From: Xanthomonas sp. 3793 | GTDB lineage: Bacteria; Pseudomonadota; Gammaproteobacteria; Xanthomonadales; Xanthomonadaceae | Assembly (NCBI RefSeq): GCF_024806835.1 | Contig: NZ_JANTYU010000008.1 | Coordinates: 62,001 to 126,000, forward strand | DNA length: 64,000 nt | Direction: 5' to 3' | Shown here: piece by piece, positions 7,937 through 16,593 of the stretch | How positions within the stretch are numbered: position 1 is the stretch's first letter | Layout of the letters: each line of letters opens with the position of its first letter | Notes under the pieces: generated by a model | Databases searched by the model: none | What the model was told of the DNA's origin: nothing | What the model saw: the letters and a program-made list of their open reading frames with translations, nothing else | Translations under genes and position numbers: made by a program

Positions 7937-8698
7937 TCAGGCCGTATCGCCTGCCAGGCGGCGCAGGGCGGCGTAATCCAGGATCTGCACCAACTGCAGC
8001 TGCGGTAGCGCGATCAGCTGCTGTTGCCTGAGTTTGGTGAAGGTGCGGCTCACCGTTTCCATGGTCAGGCCGAGATGGTCGGCGATATCGCTGCGGCTCA
8101 TCGGCAGCGCCACGGTGTCGCCGCTGGCGCCGGGCTCGGTGGAGCGGGCGGCCAGACGCAACAGAAAGTGCGCCAGCCGTTCGCTGGGTTGCAGCCGCGC
8201 CAGCAGCAGGCCAGTGTCCTGCGCGGCAGCCAGTTCCATGCTGGCGCGTTGCAGCAGCTTGCGTCCCAGCTGCGGGGAGCGGTCGCGCAACTGGCGCATC
8301 TGCGCCAGCGGCGTGCGACACACGCGGGTTTGGACGATGGCTTCGATATCGTGGCGGTGCTGCGCGGTTTCGGTCAGCCCCACATAGTCGCCGGGCAGCA
8401 CGAAACCGGTGATCTGGCGGCGGCCGTCGGCCAGCGTGCGCACCATGCGCAAGGCGCCGGAGGTGACGGTGTAGACATGCTGGCGCAGATCGCCGGCACG
8501 CACCAGCGTACTGCCGGGTGCGTAGCTGGACGCGGTGGTGGCCTGATCGAGCGCGTCCATTTCCTGTGGCGACAGTGCCGCGCAGATCGCGCGGCCGCGG
8601 ACCGCGCATAGCGCGCAATCGGAGCTGGGCGCATCGCTGCCCGCTGCCATGCCGGGCGCCGGACAGGTCGTGCTGGGGTCTGAAAGCTGCCGGTACAT
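7937..8698 (-). CDS. Crp/Fnr family regulator with FNR-type cysteines
   Basis: A 253-residue regulator of the CRP/FNR superfamily. Four cysteines match the pattern of FNR/FnrL oxygen sensors: C28, C31 and C39 in CALCAVRGRAIC, plus C127 in the middle of the sensor domain. A [4Fe-4S] cluster is therefore likely. The C-terminal helix-turn-helix (about 198-227) has ETVSR at 214-218, the residues that read TTGAT-N4-ATCAA sites in FNR. It is not Clp, the cyclic-di-GMP-responsive CRP-like protein of Xanthomonas, which lacks these cysteines. It lies alone and divergent from hisS. Its targets cannot be inferred from its neighbours. Confidence 0.85.
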   Translation of the reverse strand: MYRQLSDPSTTCPAPGMAAGSDAPSSDCALCAVRGRAICAALSPQEMDALDQATTASSYAPGSTLVRAGDLRQHVYTVTSGALRMVRTLADGRRQITGFVLPGDYVGLTETAQHRHDIEAIVQTRVCRTPLAQMRQLRDRSPQLGRKLLQRASMELAAAQDTGLLLARLQPSERLAHFLLRLAARSTEPGASGDTVALPMSRSDIADHLGLTMETVSRTFTKLRQQQLIALPQLQLVQILDYAALRRLAGDTA

Positions 8699-8807
8699 GA
8701 GTCACGCACTGCCTGGGACGCAGATCGATGATACGCCATGCGGTCAGCATGGCCGCCCAGCCGGTAGAATTGCCGGCTCGCCCAGTCGTCCTGCAGGAGT
8801 TTCGCTC

Positions 8808-10217
8808 GTGATCAAGCCCCGTACGCCGCCCGGCATCATGGAATTGCTGCCGCGCGAGCAGATCGCGTTCCAGCGCATGCTGGACGTCATCCGCCGCAAT
8901 TACGAGCGGTTCGGGTTCCTGCCGGTCGAAACCCCGGTGTTCGAGCTGTCCGACGTGCTGTTGACCAAATCCGGCGGCGAGACCGAGCGCCAGGTGTACT
9001 TCGTGCAGTCCACCGGCGCGCTGGCCAATGCCGCCGCCGCAGCCGACGAGGGTGCCGAGAGCGGCGGCCTGCCGGAGCTGGCGCTGCGTTTCGACCTCAC
9101 CGTGCCGCTGGCGCGCTATGTGGCCGAGCACGAGCACGACCTGAGCTTCCCGTTCCGCCGCTACCAGATGCAGCGCGTGTACCGCGGCGAGCGTGCCCAG
9201 CGCGGGCGTTTCCGCGAGTTTTACCAGTGCGATATCGATGTGATCGGCAAGGATGCGTTGAGCATCCGCTACGACGCCGAAGTGCTGGCGGTGATCCACG
9301 CGGTGTTTGCCGAGCTGGGCATCGGCGCGTTCAAGGTGCAGTTGAACAACCGCAAGCTGCTGCGCGGCTTTTTCGAAAGCCTGGGCGTGGCCGAGGGCGA
9401 GCTGCAGCTGGCGGTGCTGCGCGAGGTCGACAAGATCGACAAGCGCGGCGCCGATTACGTGCGCGACACGCTGGTGGGCGAGGGCTTCGGCATCGCCGCC
9501 GAGCAGGTCGACAAGATCCTGGCCTTCGTGGCGGTGCGCTCGACTGGGCATGCCGATGCGCTGGCGCAGCTGCAGGCGCTGGAAGCCTCGGTAGGCGCGA
9601 GCGCGACGCTGGGCGAGGGCATTGCCGAATTGCGCGAGGTGCTGGAACTGGTCAAGGCCTTGGGCGTGCCGGAGACGGCGTACTGCCTGAACTTCTCGAT
9701 CGCGCGCGGGCTGGATTACTACACCGGCACCGTCTACGAAACCACGCTGACCGATCACCCGCAGATCGGCTCGATCTGCTCGGGCGGCCGCTACGAAAGC
9801 CTGGCCAGCCACTACACCAAGTCCAGGCTGCCGGGCGTGGGCATCTCGATCGGCCTGACCCGGTTGTTCTGGCAGCTGCGCGAGGCCGGCCTGATCCAGG
9901 GCATCGCCGAGAGCAGCGTGCAGGCCATGGTGGCGCTGATGGACGAAACCCGCCTGGACGACGCGCTGGATATCGCGCGCCGCCTGCGTATCGGCGGCAT
10001 CAACACTGAAGTGCAGATGGAGCCGAAGAAGGTCGGCAAGCAGTTCCAGTACGCCGCCCGCGCGGGCATCCGCTTTGTGGTGCTGGCCGGCGACGACGAA
10101 CTGGCGCGCGGCGTGGTTGCGGTCAAGGACCTCGTGCGTGAGCAGCAGTTCGATGTGGCGCGCGAGGAGTTGGCGAGTACGCTGCAGGTGGAGCTGGAGC
10201 AGGCCAAGGTGATGTGA
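8808..10217 (+). CDS. hisS: histidyl-tRNA synthetase
   Basis: A 469-residue class II aminoacyl-tRNA synthetase that charges tRNA-His. Motif 2 is visible in the RRYQMQRVYRGERAQRGR and FYQCDID stretch, and the histidine-specific signature as ARGLDYYTGTVYE. GSICSGGRYESLA follows and a C-terminal anticodon-binding domain closes the protein. The GTG at 8808 follows AGGAG at 8796-8800; an open frame continues upstream but contains no conserved sequence. It is slightly longer than E. coli HisS because of an alanine-rich insertion near residues 67-85. It lies next to the histidine operon but is separated from it by a repeat and the operator. Confidence 0.95.
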   Translation: MIKPRTPPGIMELLPREQIAFQRMLDVIRRNYERFGFLPVETPVFELSDVLLTKSGGETERQVYFVQSTGALANAAAAADEGAESGGLPELALRFDLTVPLARYVAEHEHDLSFPFRRYQMQRVYRGERAQRGRFREFYQCDIDVIGKDALSIRYDAEVLAVIHAVFAELGIGAFKVQLNNRKLLRGFFESLGVAEGELQLAVLREVDKIDKRGADYVRDTLVGEGFGIAAEQVDKILAFVAVRSTGHADALAQLQALEASVGASATLGEGIAELREVLELVKALGVPETAYCLNFSIARGLDYYTGTVYETTLTDHPQIGSICSGGRYESLASHYTKSRLPGVGISIGLTRLFWQLREAGLIQGIAESSVQAMVALMDETRLDDALDIARRLRIGGINTEVQMEPKKVGKQFQYAARAGIRFVVLAGDDELARGVVAVKDLVREQQFDVAREELASTLQVELEQAKVM

Positions 10218-10230
10218 GCGGCGCTGCCAC

Positions 10231-10408
10231 CCCTCATCCGCCCTGACGGGGCACCTTCTCCCGCGAGGCGGGAGAGGGGGAGGGCTTGGCTTGGACGAGC
10301 TACGCCCGTCAGCTGCTGAGCGGGACAGGCCAGTGAGAGTCCTAATTCCAGGAATGATGTCCTTCTCCCGTTGACGGGAGAAGGTGGCGCGCAGCGCCGG
10401 ATGAGGGG
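10231..10408. repeat. palindromic dispersed repeat (copy 1)
   Basis: Outer arms CCCCTCATCCG and CGGATGAGGGG enclose further inverted pieces such as CTTCTCCCG and CGGGAGAAG. The same outer and inner sequences recur at 28183-28380. It fills the space between hisS and the his regulator. Such elements are common between Xanthomonas genes and may act as transcript 3' structures. Confidence 0.7.
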
Positions 10409-10475
10409 CGTTCCGCCGCCTCAGCTCAGGTAACCACTCAAACACCGCGTCCAGCCGGTGACAATTCATGTCGTT

Positions 10476-10511
10476 TGCGTTAATGTACTAACACGCTATT
10501 ACATTAACGCA
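10476..10511. promoter_or_regulatory. probable TrpR-family operator of the his operon
   Basis: A perfect inverted repeat, TGCGTTAATGTA (10476-10487) and TACATTAACGCA (10500-10511), with a 12-base spacer. It ends directly at the start codon of the TrpR-like regulator. Inside it, GTACTA-N6-TATTAC (10485-10502) resembles the trp operator half-sites GTACTA-N6-TAGTAC with one mismatch. The region is AT-rich and probably overlaps the promoter, so binding would block transcription of the regulator and the his genes. This is inferred from symmetry, position and resemblance. Confidence 0.75.
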
Positions 10512-10838
10512 ATGAAACAACGACCCGCCCCCCGCGAAACCACCGATGTCGCTGCCTCCCTCAAGATGCTGGCCGATGCCCTGGCGTGCCTGAAAGAACC
10601 AGCTGCGGTCGAGGCCTTCCTGCGCGACCTGTGCACGCCTGCCGAGCTGGAGGCCATGTCCGACCGTTGGCGGGTGGTGCCGTTGCTGATCAAGGGTGTG
10701 CCGTACCGCGAAATCCATGAGCTGACCCAGGTCAGCGTCACCACCATCGGGCGCGTTGCGCGCACGCTGGAACACGGCGCCGGCGGCTATGCCGCGGCCC
10801 TGCGCGAGCAAGCCGCGCGCCCTGTCGATTCCCACTGA
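10512..10838 (+). CDS. TrpR/YerC family regulator heading the his operon
   Basis: A 108-residue protein of the TrpR superfamily (YerC/YecD branch). The compact helical fold is suggested by LKMLADALACLKEP followed by LRDLCTPAELEAMSDRWRVV. The helix-turn-helix is around residues 57-78, with PYREIHELTQVSVTTIGRVA. The ATG at 10512 immediately follows the palindromic operator, and the stop is nine bases before hisG, so it is the first gene of the his transcript. Comparative work on TrpR-like HisR/YerC proteins has proposed control of histidine synthesis; that fits this context. Autoregulation by histidine or histidyl-tRNA status is an inference. Confidence 0.85.
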   Translation: MKQRPAPRETTDVAASLKMLADALACLKEPAAVEAFLRDLCTPAELEAMSDRWRVVPLLIKGVPYREIHELTQVSVTTIGRVARTLEHGAGGYAAALREQAARPVDSH

Positions 10839-10847
10839 GAGAACAAG

Positions 10848-11762
10848 ATGAGTGCTTCCACGGCAGCGCCGGCACGTGACCGGTTGCGTATTGCCATCCA
10901 GAAAAACGGCCGCCTGGCCGAGCCGGCCCGCAGCCTGCTGGCCGCCTGCGGGCTTAGCTGGCGGCAGAGCCGCGACAAATTGTTCTGCTACGGCGAATCG
11001 CTGCCGGTGGACCTGCTGCTGGTGCGCGACGACGACATTCCTGGCCTGATCGCCGATGGCGTCTGCGACTTGGGGATAGTGGGCCAGAACGAGCTGGACG
11101 AGCAGGCATCGGCGCGTCGCCGCGCCGGCTTGCCGGCCGCGTACCACGCGGTGCGTGGGGTCGGTTTCGGCCAGTGCCGGCTGATGCTGGCAGTGCCGGA
11201 GGAATGGGACTGGCAGGGCGTGGCGCAACTGGCCGGCAAGCGCATCGCCACCAGCTATCCGGCGATCCTGGCCGACTGGCTGGAGCGGCAGGGCATCGAC
11301 GCGACGGTGGTCGAGCTCTCCGGCTCGGTGGAAATCGCCCCGCGTCTGGGTACCGCCGATCTGATCTGCGACCTGGTGTCCAGTGGCGCCACGCTGGCGG
11401 CCAACCAGCTCAAGCCGGTCGAGCTGGTCATGGAAAGCGAGGCTGTGCTGGCCGGCGCCGTGCGCGAGCCGGCCGATGCACGCGCGGCATTGCTGGCGAT
11501 GCTGCTGCGGCGCATGGATGGCGTGCTCAAGCTGCGCGACAGCAAGCTGCTGATGTTCCGCGCCGAGCACGACAACGTGGATGCGCTGCGCCGCCTGCTG
11601 CCCGATGCCGACCCGCTGGTGCAACTACCCGACGATGGCAACGGCGCGCTGCGCTTGCAGACCATGTGCCATGGCGCGGTGACCTGGCAGCGGCTGGAAG
11701 AGCTCGAACGCGCAGGTGCGCAAGGCTTGATGGTATTGACGGTGGAGCGCTCGCTGGCATGA
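10848..11762 (+). CDS. hisG: ATP phosphoribosyltransferase, long form
   Basis: A 304-residue enzyme joining ATP and PRPP in the first, committed step of histidine synthesis. The start RLRIAIQKNGRLAEPARSLL is the standard HisG opening, and the PRPP-binding region ADLICDLVSSGATLAANQLK is present. The length shows the long (HisG-L) type, with a C-terminal regulatory domain that normally mediates histidine feedback, so no hisZ partner is needed. ATG 10848 is preceded by GAGAGAACAAG. It overlaps hisD by four bases (ATGA). Confidence 0.95.
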   Translation: MSASTAAPARDRLRIAIQKNGRLAEPARSLLAACGLSWRQSRDKLFCYGESLPVDLLLVRDDDIPGLIADGVCDLGIVGQNELDEQASARRRAGLPAAYHAVRGVGFGQCRLMLAVPEEWDWQGVAQLAGKRIATSYPAILADWLERQGIDATVVELSGSVEIAPRLGTADLICDLVSSGATLAANQLKPVELVMESEAVLAGAVREPADARAALLAMLLRRMDGVLKLRDSKLLMFRAEHDNVDALRRLLPDADPLVQLPDDGNGALRLQTMCHGAVTWQRLEELERAGAQGLMVLTVERSLA

Positions 11763-13054
11763 ACATTCTCGATTGGTCCCAACTCGATGGCGCGTCGCGC
11801 ACCGACGCATTGACGCGCCCGGTACAGACCGTGGCCACACAGACGCGCGAGGCGGTCGCCAGCTTGATCGCCGATGTGCGCGCCCGTGGCGATGCGGCAT
11901 TGCGCGAGATCACCGCGCGTTTCGACGGCGTGTCGCTGGACAGCTTTGCAGTGAGCGCGGCCGAATTCGCCGCCGCCGAAGCCGCCGTGGCGCCGGAACT
12001 GCGCCAGGCGATGCAGGACGCCGTCGCGCGCATCGACACCTTTCATCGTGCCGGCATGAGCGACGGCTACGCAGTGGAAACCGCGCCCGGCGTGATCTGC
12101 GAAAAGATCGTGCGGCCGATCGGCCGGGTGGGGCTGTATGTGCCGGCCGGTAGCGCACCGTTGCCGTCGACTGCGTTGATGCTCGGGGTTCCCGCGCGTC
12201 TGGCCGGCTGCCGCGAAGTGGTGCTGTGTACGCCGCCGCGCAAGGATGGCAGCGTGGATCCAGCGGTGCTGGTGGCCGCGCAGCTGACTGGCGTGCGCCG
12301 CGTGTTCAAACTCGGCGGTGCGCAGGCGATTGCGGCGATGGCCTATGGCACCGAATCGGTGCCGAGCTGCGACAAGTTGTTTGGGCCCGGCAACAGCTAT
12401 GTCACCGAAGCCAAGCAGCAGGTGGCGCAATCCGGCGCGGCGGCGATCGATATGCCGGCCGGTCCGTCGGAGGTGCTGGTGATTGCCGATGCCGGCGCGC
12501 AGCCGGCGTTCGTGGCTGCCGATCTTTTATCGCAGGCGGAACACGGCCCGGATTCGCAGGTGTTGCTGCTGTCCGACAGCGATGCGGTGATTGCAGCCGT
12601 GCAAGTCGAACTGGATGCGCAACTGGCGCAGCTGTCGCGTGCCGATATCGCCCGTCAGGCGCTGGCGCAGTCGCGGCTGATCAAGGTGCAGTCGCTGGAC
12701 GAGGCATTTGCGATCAGCAACCGTTATGCCCCCGAGCACTTGATCCTGGCGCTGCGCGAACCGCGCGCCTGGTTGAACCAGGTGGAAGCGGCCGGCTCGG
12801 TCTTTCTCGGCGACTACACGCCCGAAGCGCTGGGCGATTATTGCAGCGGCACCAACCACGTGCTGCCGACCAGCGGTGCGGCGCGCGCATACAGCGGGGT
12901 GAGCGTGGCCAGCTTCCAGAACATGGTGAGCGTGCAGGCGGCGAGCAAGGCCGGTATCGCCGGCATAGGCGAATGCGCGCTGATCCTGGCGCGCGCCGAA
13001 GGCCTGGATGCGCACGCCAATGCGGTGGCATTGCGCATGGGGGTGGCAGCATGA
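11759..13054 (+). CDS. hisD: histidinol dehydrogenase
   Basis: A 431-residue zinc enzyme that oxidises histidinol to histidine in the last two steps of the pathway. The family signature is clear: GPGNSYVTEAKQQVA, IDMPAGPSEVLVIAD, and then DLLSQAEHGPDSQ, which provides a zinc ligand. YCSGTNHVLPTSGAAR lies near the C-terminus. Length is normal. ATG 11759 overlaps the hisG stop and the TGA overlaps the hisC start, so the genes are translationally coupled. The frame extends upstream inside hisG, but only as out-of-frame sequence. Confidence 0.96.
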   Translation: MNILDWSQLDGASRTDALTRPVQTVATQTREAVASLIADVRARGDAALREITARFDGVSLDSFAVSAAEFAAAEAAVAPELRQAMQDAVARIDTFHRAGMSDGYAVETAPGVICEKIVRPIGRVGLYVPAGSAPLPSTALMLGVPARLAGCREVVLCTPPRKDGSVDPAVLVAAQLTGVRRVFKLGGAQAIAAMAYGTESVPSCDKLFGPGNSYVTEAKQQVAQSGAAAIDMPAGPSEVLVIADAGAQPAFVAADLLSQAEHGPDSQVLLLSDSDAVIAAVQVELDAQLAQLSRADIARQALAQSRLIKVQSLDEAFAISNRYAPEHLILALREPRAWLNQVEAAGSVFLGDYTPEALGDYCSGTNHVLPTSGAARAYSGVSVASFQNMVSVQAASKAGIAGIGECALILARAEGLDAHANAVALRMGVAA

Positions 13055-14139
13055 GCACGCCATCGATTCTTGAACTGGTACGCGAAGACCTGCGTGCGTT
13101 TGCCGGCTATTCGTCGGCCCGCACCAGCGCGCTGCAGGGCGATGTCTGGCTCAATGCCAACGAGTCGGCCTGGGGCAATCCGGCCGATCCCCATGGCAGC
13201 ACGCGGCGCTACCCCGATCCGCAACCCAAAGGGCTGCGCGTGGCGCTGGCCGAGCTGTATGGCTGCGCGCCCGAGCAGCTGCTGATCGGGCGCGGCAGCG
13301 ACGAGGCGATCGACCTACTGGTGCGCGGCCTGTGCGTGCCCGAGCGCGATGCGGTGGTGGTCACGCCGCCGGTGTTCGGCATGTATGCGGTGTGCGCGCG
13401 CTTGCAGAATGCGCCGCTGGTCGAAGTGCCCTTGGTCGATGGTCGCGATGGATTCCACGCAGACATCGGCGCCATCGTCGAGGCGGCACTGGCCTCGAAG
13501 GCGAAGCTGGTGTTCCTGTGTTCGCCGTCCAACCCGGCGGGGTCGGCGATTTCGTTGCAGGACATCGAAGTCGCATTGCAGGCACTGCAGGGCAAGGCGC
13601 TGGTGGTGGTGGATGAAGCCTATGGCGAATTTTCGGACGTGCCGTCTGCGGTTGCGCTGTTGGGCCGCTACGACAATCTTGCCGTGCTGCGGACCTTGTC
13701 CAAGGCGCATGCGCTCGCGGCCGCACGCATCGGCAGCCTGATCGCCAATGCAGAGCTGATCGCGTTGTTGCGGCGCTGCCAGGCTCCGTATCCGGTGCCG
13801 ACGCCGTGCGCGGCGATGGCCGAGCAGGCGCTGTCTGCACCGGCACTGGAAGTCACGCGCCGGCGCATTGCCGAGGTACGTAGCGAGCGCGAACGCGTGC
13901 GCATGGCTTTGACGCAGCTGGCCGGCGTTCGCCAGGTGTACGCGTCGCAAGGCAACTTCTTGCTGGTGCGTTTCGACGACGCCGAGGCCGCTTTCCAGGC
14001 GCTACTGGAAGCTGGGGTGGTAGTGCGCGATCAACGCGCAGTGCCGCGCCTGTCCGATGCACTACGCATCACGCTGGGTACGGTCGAACAGAACCAACGC
14101 GTGCTCGGCGCGCTGCAGCGCAAGCAGGAGGCCGCATGA
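13051..14139 (+). CDS. hisC: histidinol-phosphate aminotransferase
   Basis: A 362-residue class I/II PLP aminotransferase converting imidazole acetol phosphate to histidinol phosphate. Visible features are NANESAWGNP near the N-terminus, GRGSDEAIDLLVRGLC, SPSNPAGSAIS, and the PLP lysine K218 in TLSKAHALAAARIGSL. It overlaps both neighbours by four bases. Nothing unusual is seen; assignment to HisC rather than a related aminotransferase rests on the operon position together with these motifs. Confidence 0.95.
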   Translation: MSTPSILELVREDLRAFAGYSSARTSALQGDVWLNANESAWGNPADPHGSTRRYPDPQPKGLRVALAELYGCAPEQLLIGRGSDEAIDLLVRGLCVPERDAVVVTPPVFGMYAVCARLQNAPLVEVPLVDGRDGFHADIGAIVEAALASKAKLVFLCSPSNPAGSAISLQDIEVALQALQGKALVVVDEAYGEFSDVPSAVALLGRYDNLAVLRTLSKAHALAAARIGSLIANAELIALLRRCQAPYPVPTPCAAMAEQALSAPALEVTRRRIAEVRSERERVRMALTQLAGVRQVYASQGNFLLVRFDDAEAAFQALLEAGVVVRDQRAVPRLSDALRITLGTVEQNQRVLGALQRKQEAA

Positions 14140-15263
14140 CCCCGATTCTTTTTGTCGACCGCGACGGCACGCTGATCGCCGAGCCGGCCGATTACCAGAT
14201 CGACGCCTACGAGAAGCTGCGCTTTGTCGACAACGTGATCCCTGCAATGCTCAAGCTGCGCGATGCCGGCTATCAGTTCGTTATCGTCACCAATCAGGAT
14301 GGTCTGGGGAGCGAGAGCTATCCGCGCGCCGCGTTCGATGGCCCCAACAACCTGATGCTGCAGATCTTCGCCAGCCAGGGCATCGAGTTCCGCGAGGTGC
14401 TGATCGACTGCAGCTGGCCGGCCGACAACGCGCCGACGCGCAAGCCCGGCGTTGGCCTGATGGTGCCTTACCTGCAGGACCGCAACATCGACTGGTCACG
14501 TTCGGCGATGGTGGGCGACCGCCTGACCGATATCCAGTTCGCGCAGAACCTCAACATCCGCGGCTTTCAGCTGCGCACCGACGAGTTCGGCGGCGAGTGG
14601 GACTGGCCCGGCATCGCCCACGAGCTGGCCGATGCGCCACGGCGCGCAACGGTGCAGCGCAATACCAAAGAAACCAGGATACGCGTCGAGCTGGACCTGG
14701 ATCGCGTGGCCGAACCGCATACCGCCACCGGTCTGCCGTTCTTCGACCACATGCTGGAGCAAATCGGCAAGCACGGAGGTTTTGCGCTGGATATCCGCGC
14801 TGACGGCGACCTGCATATCGATGAGCATCACACCATCGAAGACACTGGCCTGGCGCTGGGCCAGGCACTGCGCGAAGCCCTGGGCAACAAGCGCGGGATT
14901 GGCCGTTACGGGTTCGATCCGCCTGAAAGCCCGTGGCTTGCGGCGGGCGAGGGTGCGCAACATGGGTTCACTCTGCCCATGGATGAAACCATCGCCAGCG
15001 CTGCGTTGGATTTCAGTGGCCGGCCCTACTTCGTGTTCGATGGCGAATTCAAGCGCGAACGCGTCGGCGATATGCCCACCGAGCTGGTGCCGCATTTCTT
15101 CCGTTCCATTTGCGATGCGTCCGGACTGAACCTGCACCTGAGCGTGCGTGGCGAGAACGATCACCACAAGGTCGAGGCGTGTTTCAAGGCGCTTGCACGC
15201 GCCTTGCGCCAGGCGATCCGTCGCGAAGGCACGGCGCTGCCGTCGACCAAGGGCGCGCTATGA
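14136..15263 (+). CDS. hisB: bifunctional histidinol-phosphatase/imidazoleglycerol-phosphate dehydratase
   Basis: A 375-residue fusion of the enterobacterial type. The N-terminal HAD phosphatase carries VDRDGTL with D8 and D10 as catalytic aspartates, and VTNQDG. The C-terminal dehydratase starts near residue 180 (RVELDLDR) and shows FFDHMLEQIGKHGG, DEHHTIEDTGLALG and the closing NDHHKVEACFKALA metal-binding histidines. It carries two non-consecutive steps of histidine synthesis. It overlaps hisC and hisH by four bases each. Confidence 0.96.
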   Translation: MTPILFVDRDGTLIAEPADYQIDAYEKLRFVDNVIPAMLKLRDAGYQFVIVTNQDGLGSESYPRAAFDGPNNLMLQIFASQGIEFREVLIDCSWPADNAPTRKPGVGLMVPYLQDRNIDWSRSAMVGDRLTDIQFAQNLNIRGFQLRTDEFGGEWDWPGIAHELADAPRRATVQRNTKETRIRVELDLDRVAEPHTATGLPFFDHMLEQIGKHGGFALDIRADGDLHIDEHHTIEDTGLALGQALREALGNKRGIGRYGFDPPESPWLAAGEGAQHGFTLPMDETIASAALDFSGRPYFVFDGEFKRERVGDMPTELVPHFFRSICDASGLNLHLSVRGENDHHKVEACFKALARALRQAIRREGTALPSTKGAL

Positions 15264-15862
15264 CCGATCTTGCGCTGATCGACGCTGGCGGCGCCAATCT
15301 GGGCTCGGTGCGCTACGCACTGGAGCGGCTGGGCGTGGAAGCACGGCTGGTACGCGATGCGGCCGGTTTGCGGGGCGCCGATCGGGTGATCCTGCCCGGC
15401 GTCGGCGCTGCACCGGAAGCGATGAAACGGCTGCGCGCACAGGGGTTGATCGAGCCGCTGCGCCAGTTGCAGGTGCCGTTGATCGGCATCTGCCTGGGCA
15501 TGCAACTGCTGTTCGAGCGTTCCGAAGAAGGCGATGTGGAATGCCTGGGCGTGTTGCCGGGCGTGGTGCGCCACATGACGCCGGCGCTCGGCATCCGCGT
15601 GCCGCACATGGGTTGGAACCAATTGGTGCCGATGCGCGAATCGGCACTGCTGGCCGGCCTGCCCGAACGCGCCAGCGCCTATTTCGTGCATGGTTACGCC
15701 GCGCCGGTCACGCCGGACACCGTGGCCGCCTGCGACCACGGCGGCCTGTTCACTGCCGTGGTACAGCAGGGCCTGCGTTGCGGCGCGCAGTTTCACCCGG
15801 AGCGCTCGGCCGACACCGGTGCCCGCATCCTGCGCAATTTTCTTGAGATGAGCTTCCCATGA
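15260..15862 (+). CDS. hisH: imidazole glycerol phosphate synthase, glutaminase subunit
   Basis: A 200-residue class I glutamine amidotransferase that releases ammonia for HisF. The nucleophile is C78 in LIGICLGMQLLFE, with the triad completed by H and E in QFHPERS near the C-terminus. IDAGGANLGSVRYAL and ILPGVGAAPEAM are typical N-terminal elements. ATG 15260 overlaps the hisB stop by four bases and the gene overlaps hisA by four bases. It works as a heterodimer with HisF, encoded two genes later. Confidence 0.95.
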   Translation: MTDLALIDAGGANLGSVRYALERLGVEARLVRDAAGLRGADRVILPGVGAAPEAMKRLRAQGLIEPLRQLQVPLIGICLGMQLLFERSEEGDVECLGVLPGVVRHMTPALGIRVPHMGWNQLVPMRESALLAGLPERASAYFVHGYAAPVTPDTVAACDHGGLFTAVVQQGLRCGAQFHPERSADTGARILRNFLEMSFP

Positions 15863-16593
15863 GTTTTACCGTCTACCCGGCGCTGGATATCCGCAACGGG
15901 CGCGTGGTGCGCTTGTTGCAGGGCGATTACGCGCGCGAAACCCAGTATGGCGACGATGTAGTGCCGCGTGCGCAGGCGTTTGCCGATGCCGGCGCACAGT
16001 GGATGCATCTGGTGGATCTGGATGCGGCCAAGGCTGGCGGCTACACCTTGGCCGGCACGCTGGGCGAGATCGCGCGCGCCACCGGCGTGCAGGTGCAGAC
16101 CGGTGGCGGCGTGCGTTCGCGCGACGACGTGGCACGCATCCTCGACGCAGGCGCGGCACGCGTGGTGATCGGCTCGCTGGCGGTGCGTGAGAGCGATACG
16201 GTCATTGCTTGGTTGCAGGAATTTGGTGCGGACCGCCTGACCATTGCGCTGGACACGCGCCAGGATGCAGCGGGTGTGTGGCAGTTGCCGGTGCATGGCT
16301 GGACCGAAGCGGCCGAGGCCACCCTGGATCAATTGGCGGTGCGCTATGCGCAGGCCGGCCTGCAACACCTGCTGTGCACCGACATCGCACGCGATGGCAT
16401 GTTGTCCGGGCCGAACATGGAGCTGTACGCGCATCTGCGTGCACTGACGCCGCAGCTGCAGGTGCAGGTGTCCGGCGGTGCGCGCAATCTGGCCGACGTC
16501 GCCGCGGCCAAGGCATCGGGCTGCGCCGGCATCGTGCTGGGCAAGGCCTTGCTCGAAGGTCACCTGGATCTCAAGGACGCATTGGCATGTTGA
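15859..16593 (+). CDS. hisA: ProFAR isomerase
   Basis: A 244-residue (beta/alpha)8-barrel isomerase that opens the ribose ring of ProFAR. The N-terminal VYPALDIRNGRVVRLLQGDY contains the catalytic aspartate. Phosphate-binding repeats are seen as VQTGGGVRSRDDV and VQVSGGARNLADV, with the second acid in CTDIARDGMLSGPN. It overlaps hisH by four bases and hisF by seven. Confidence 0.95.
   Translation: MSFTVYPALDIRNGRVVRLLQGDYARETQYGDDVVPRAQAFADAGAQWMHLVDLDAAKAGGYTLAGTLGEIARATGVQVQTGGGVRSRDDVARILDAGAARVVIGSLAVRESDTVIAWLQEFGADRLTIALDTRQDAAGVWQLPVHGWTEAAEATLDQLAVRYAQAGLQHLLCTDIARDGMLSGPNMELYAHLRALTPQLQVQVSGGARNLADVAAAKASGCAGIVLGKALLEGHLDLKDALAC

Noticed and set aside
7937..8698. Clp, the cyclic-di-GMP-responsive CRP-like regulator
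   Set aside because: The protein has four FNR-type cysteines and a different length and N-terminus from Clp.
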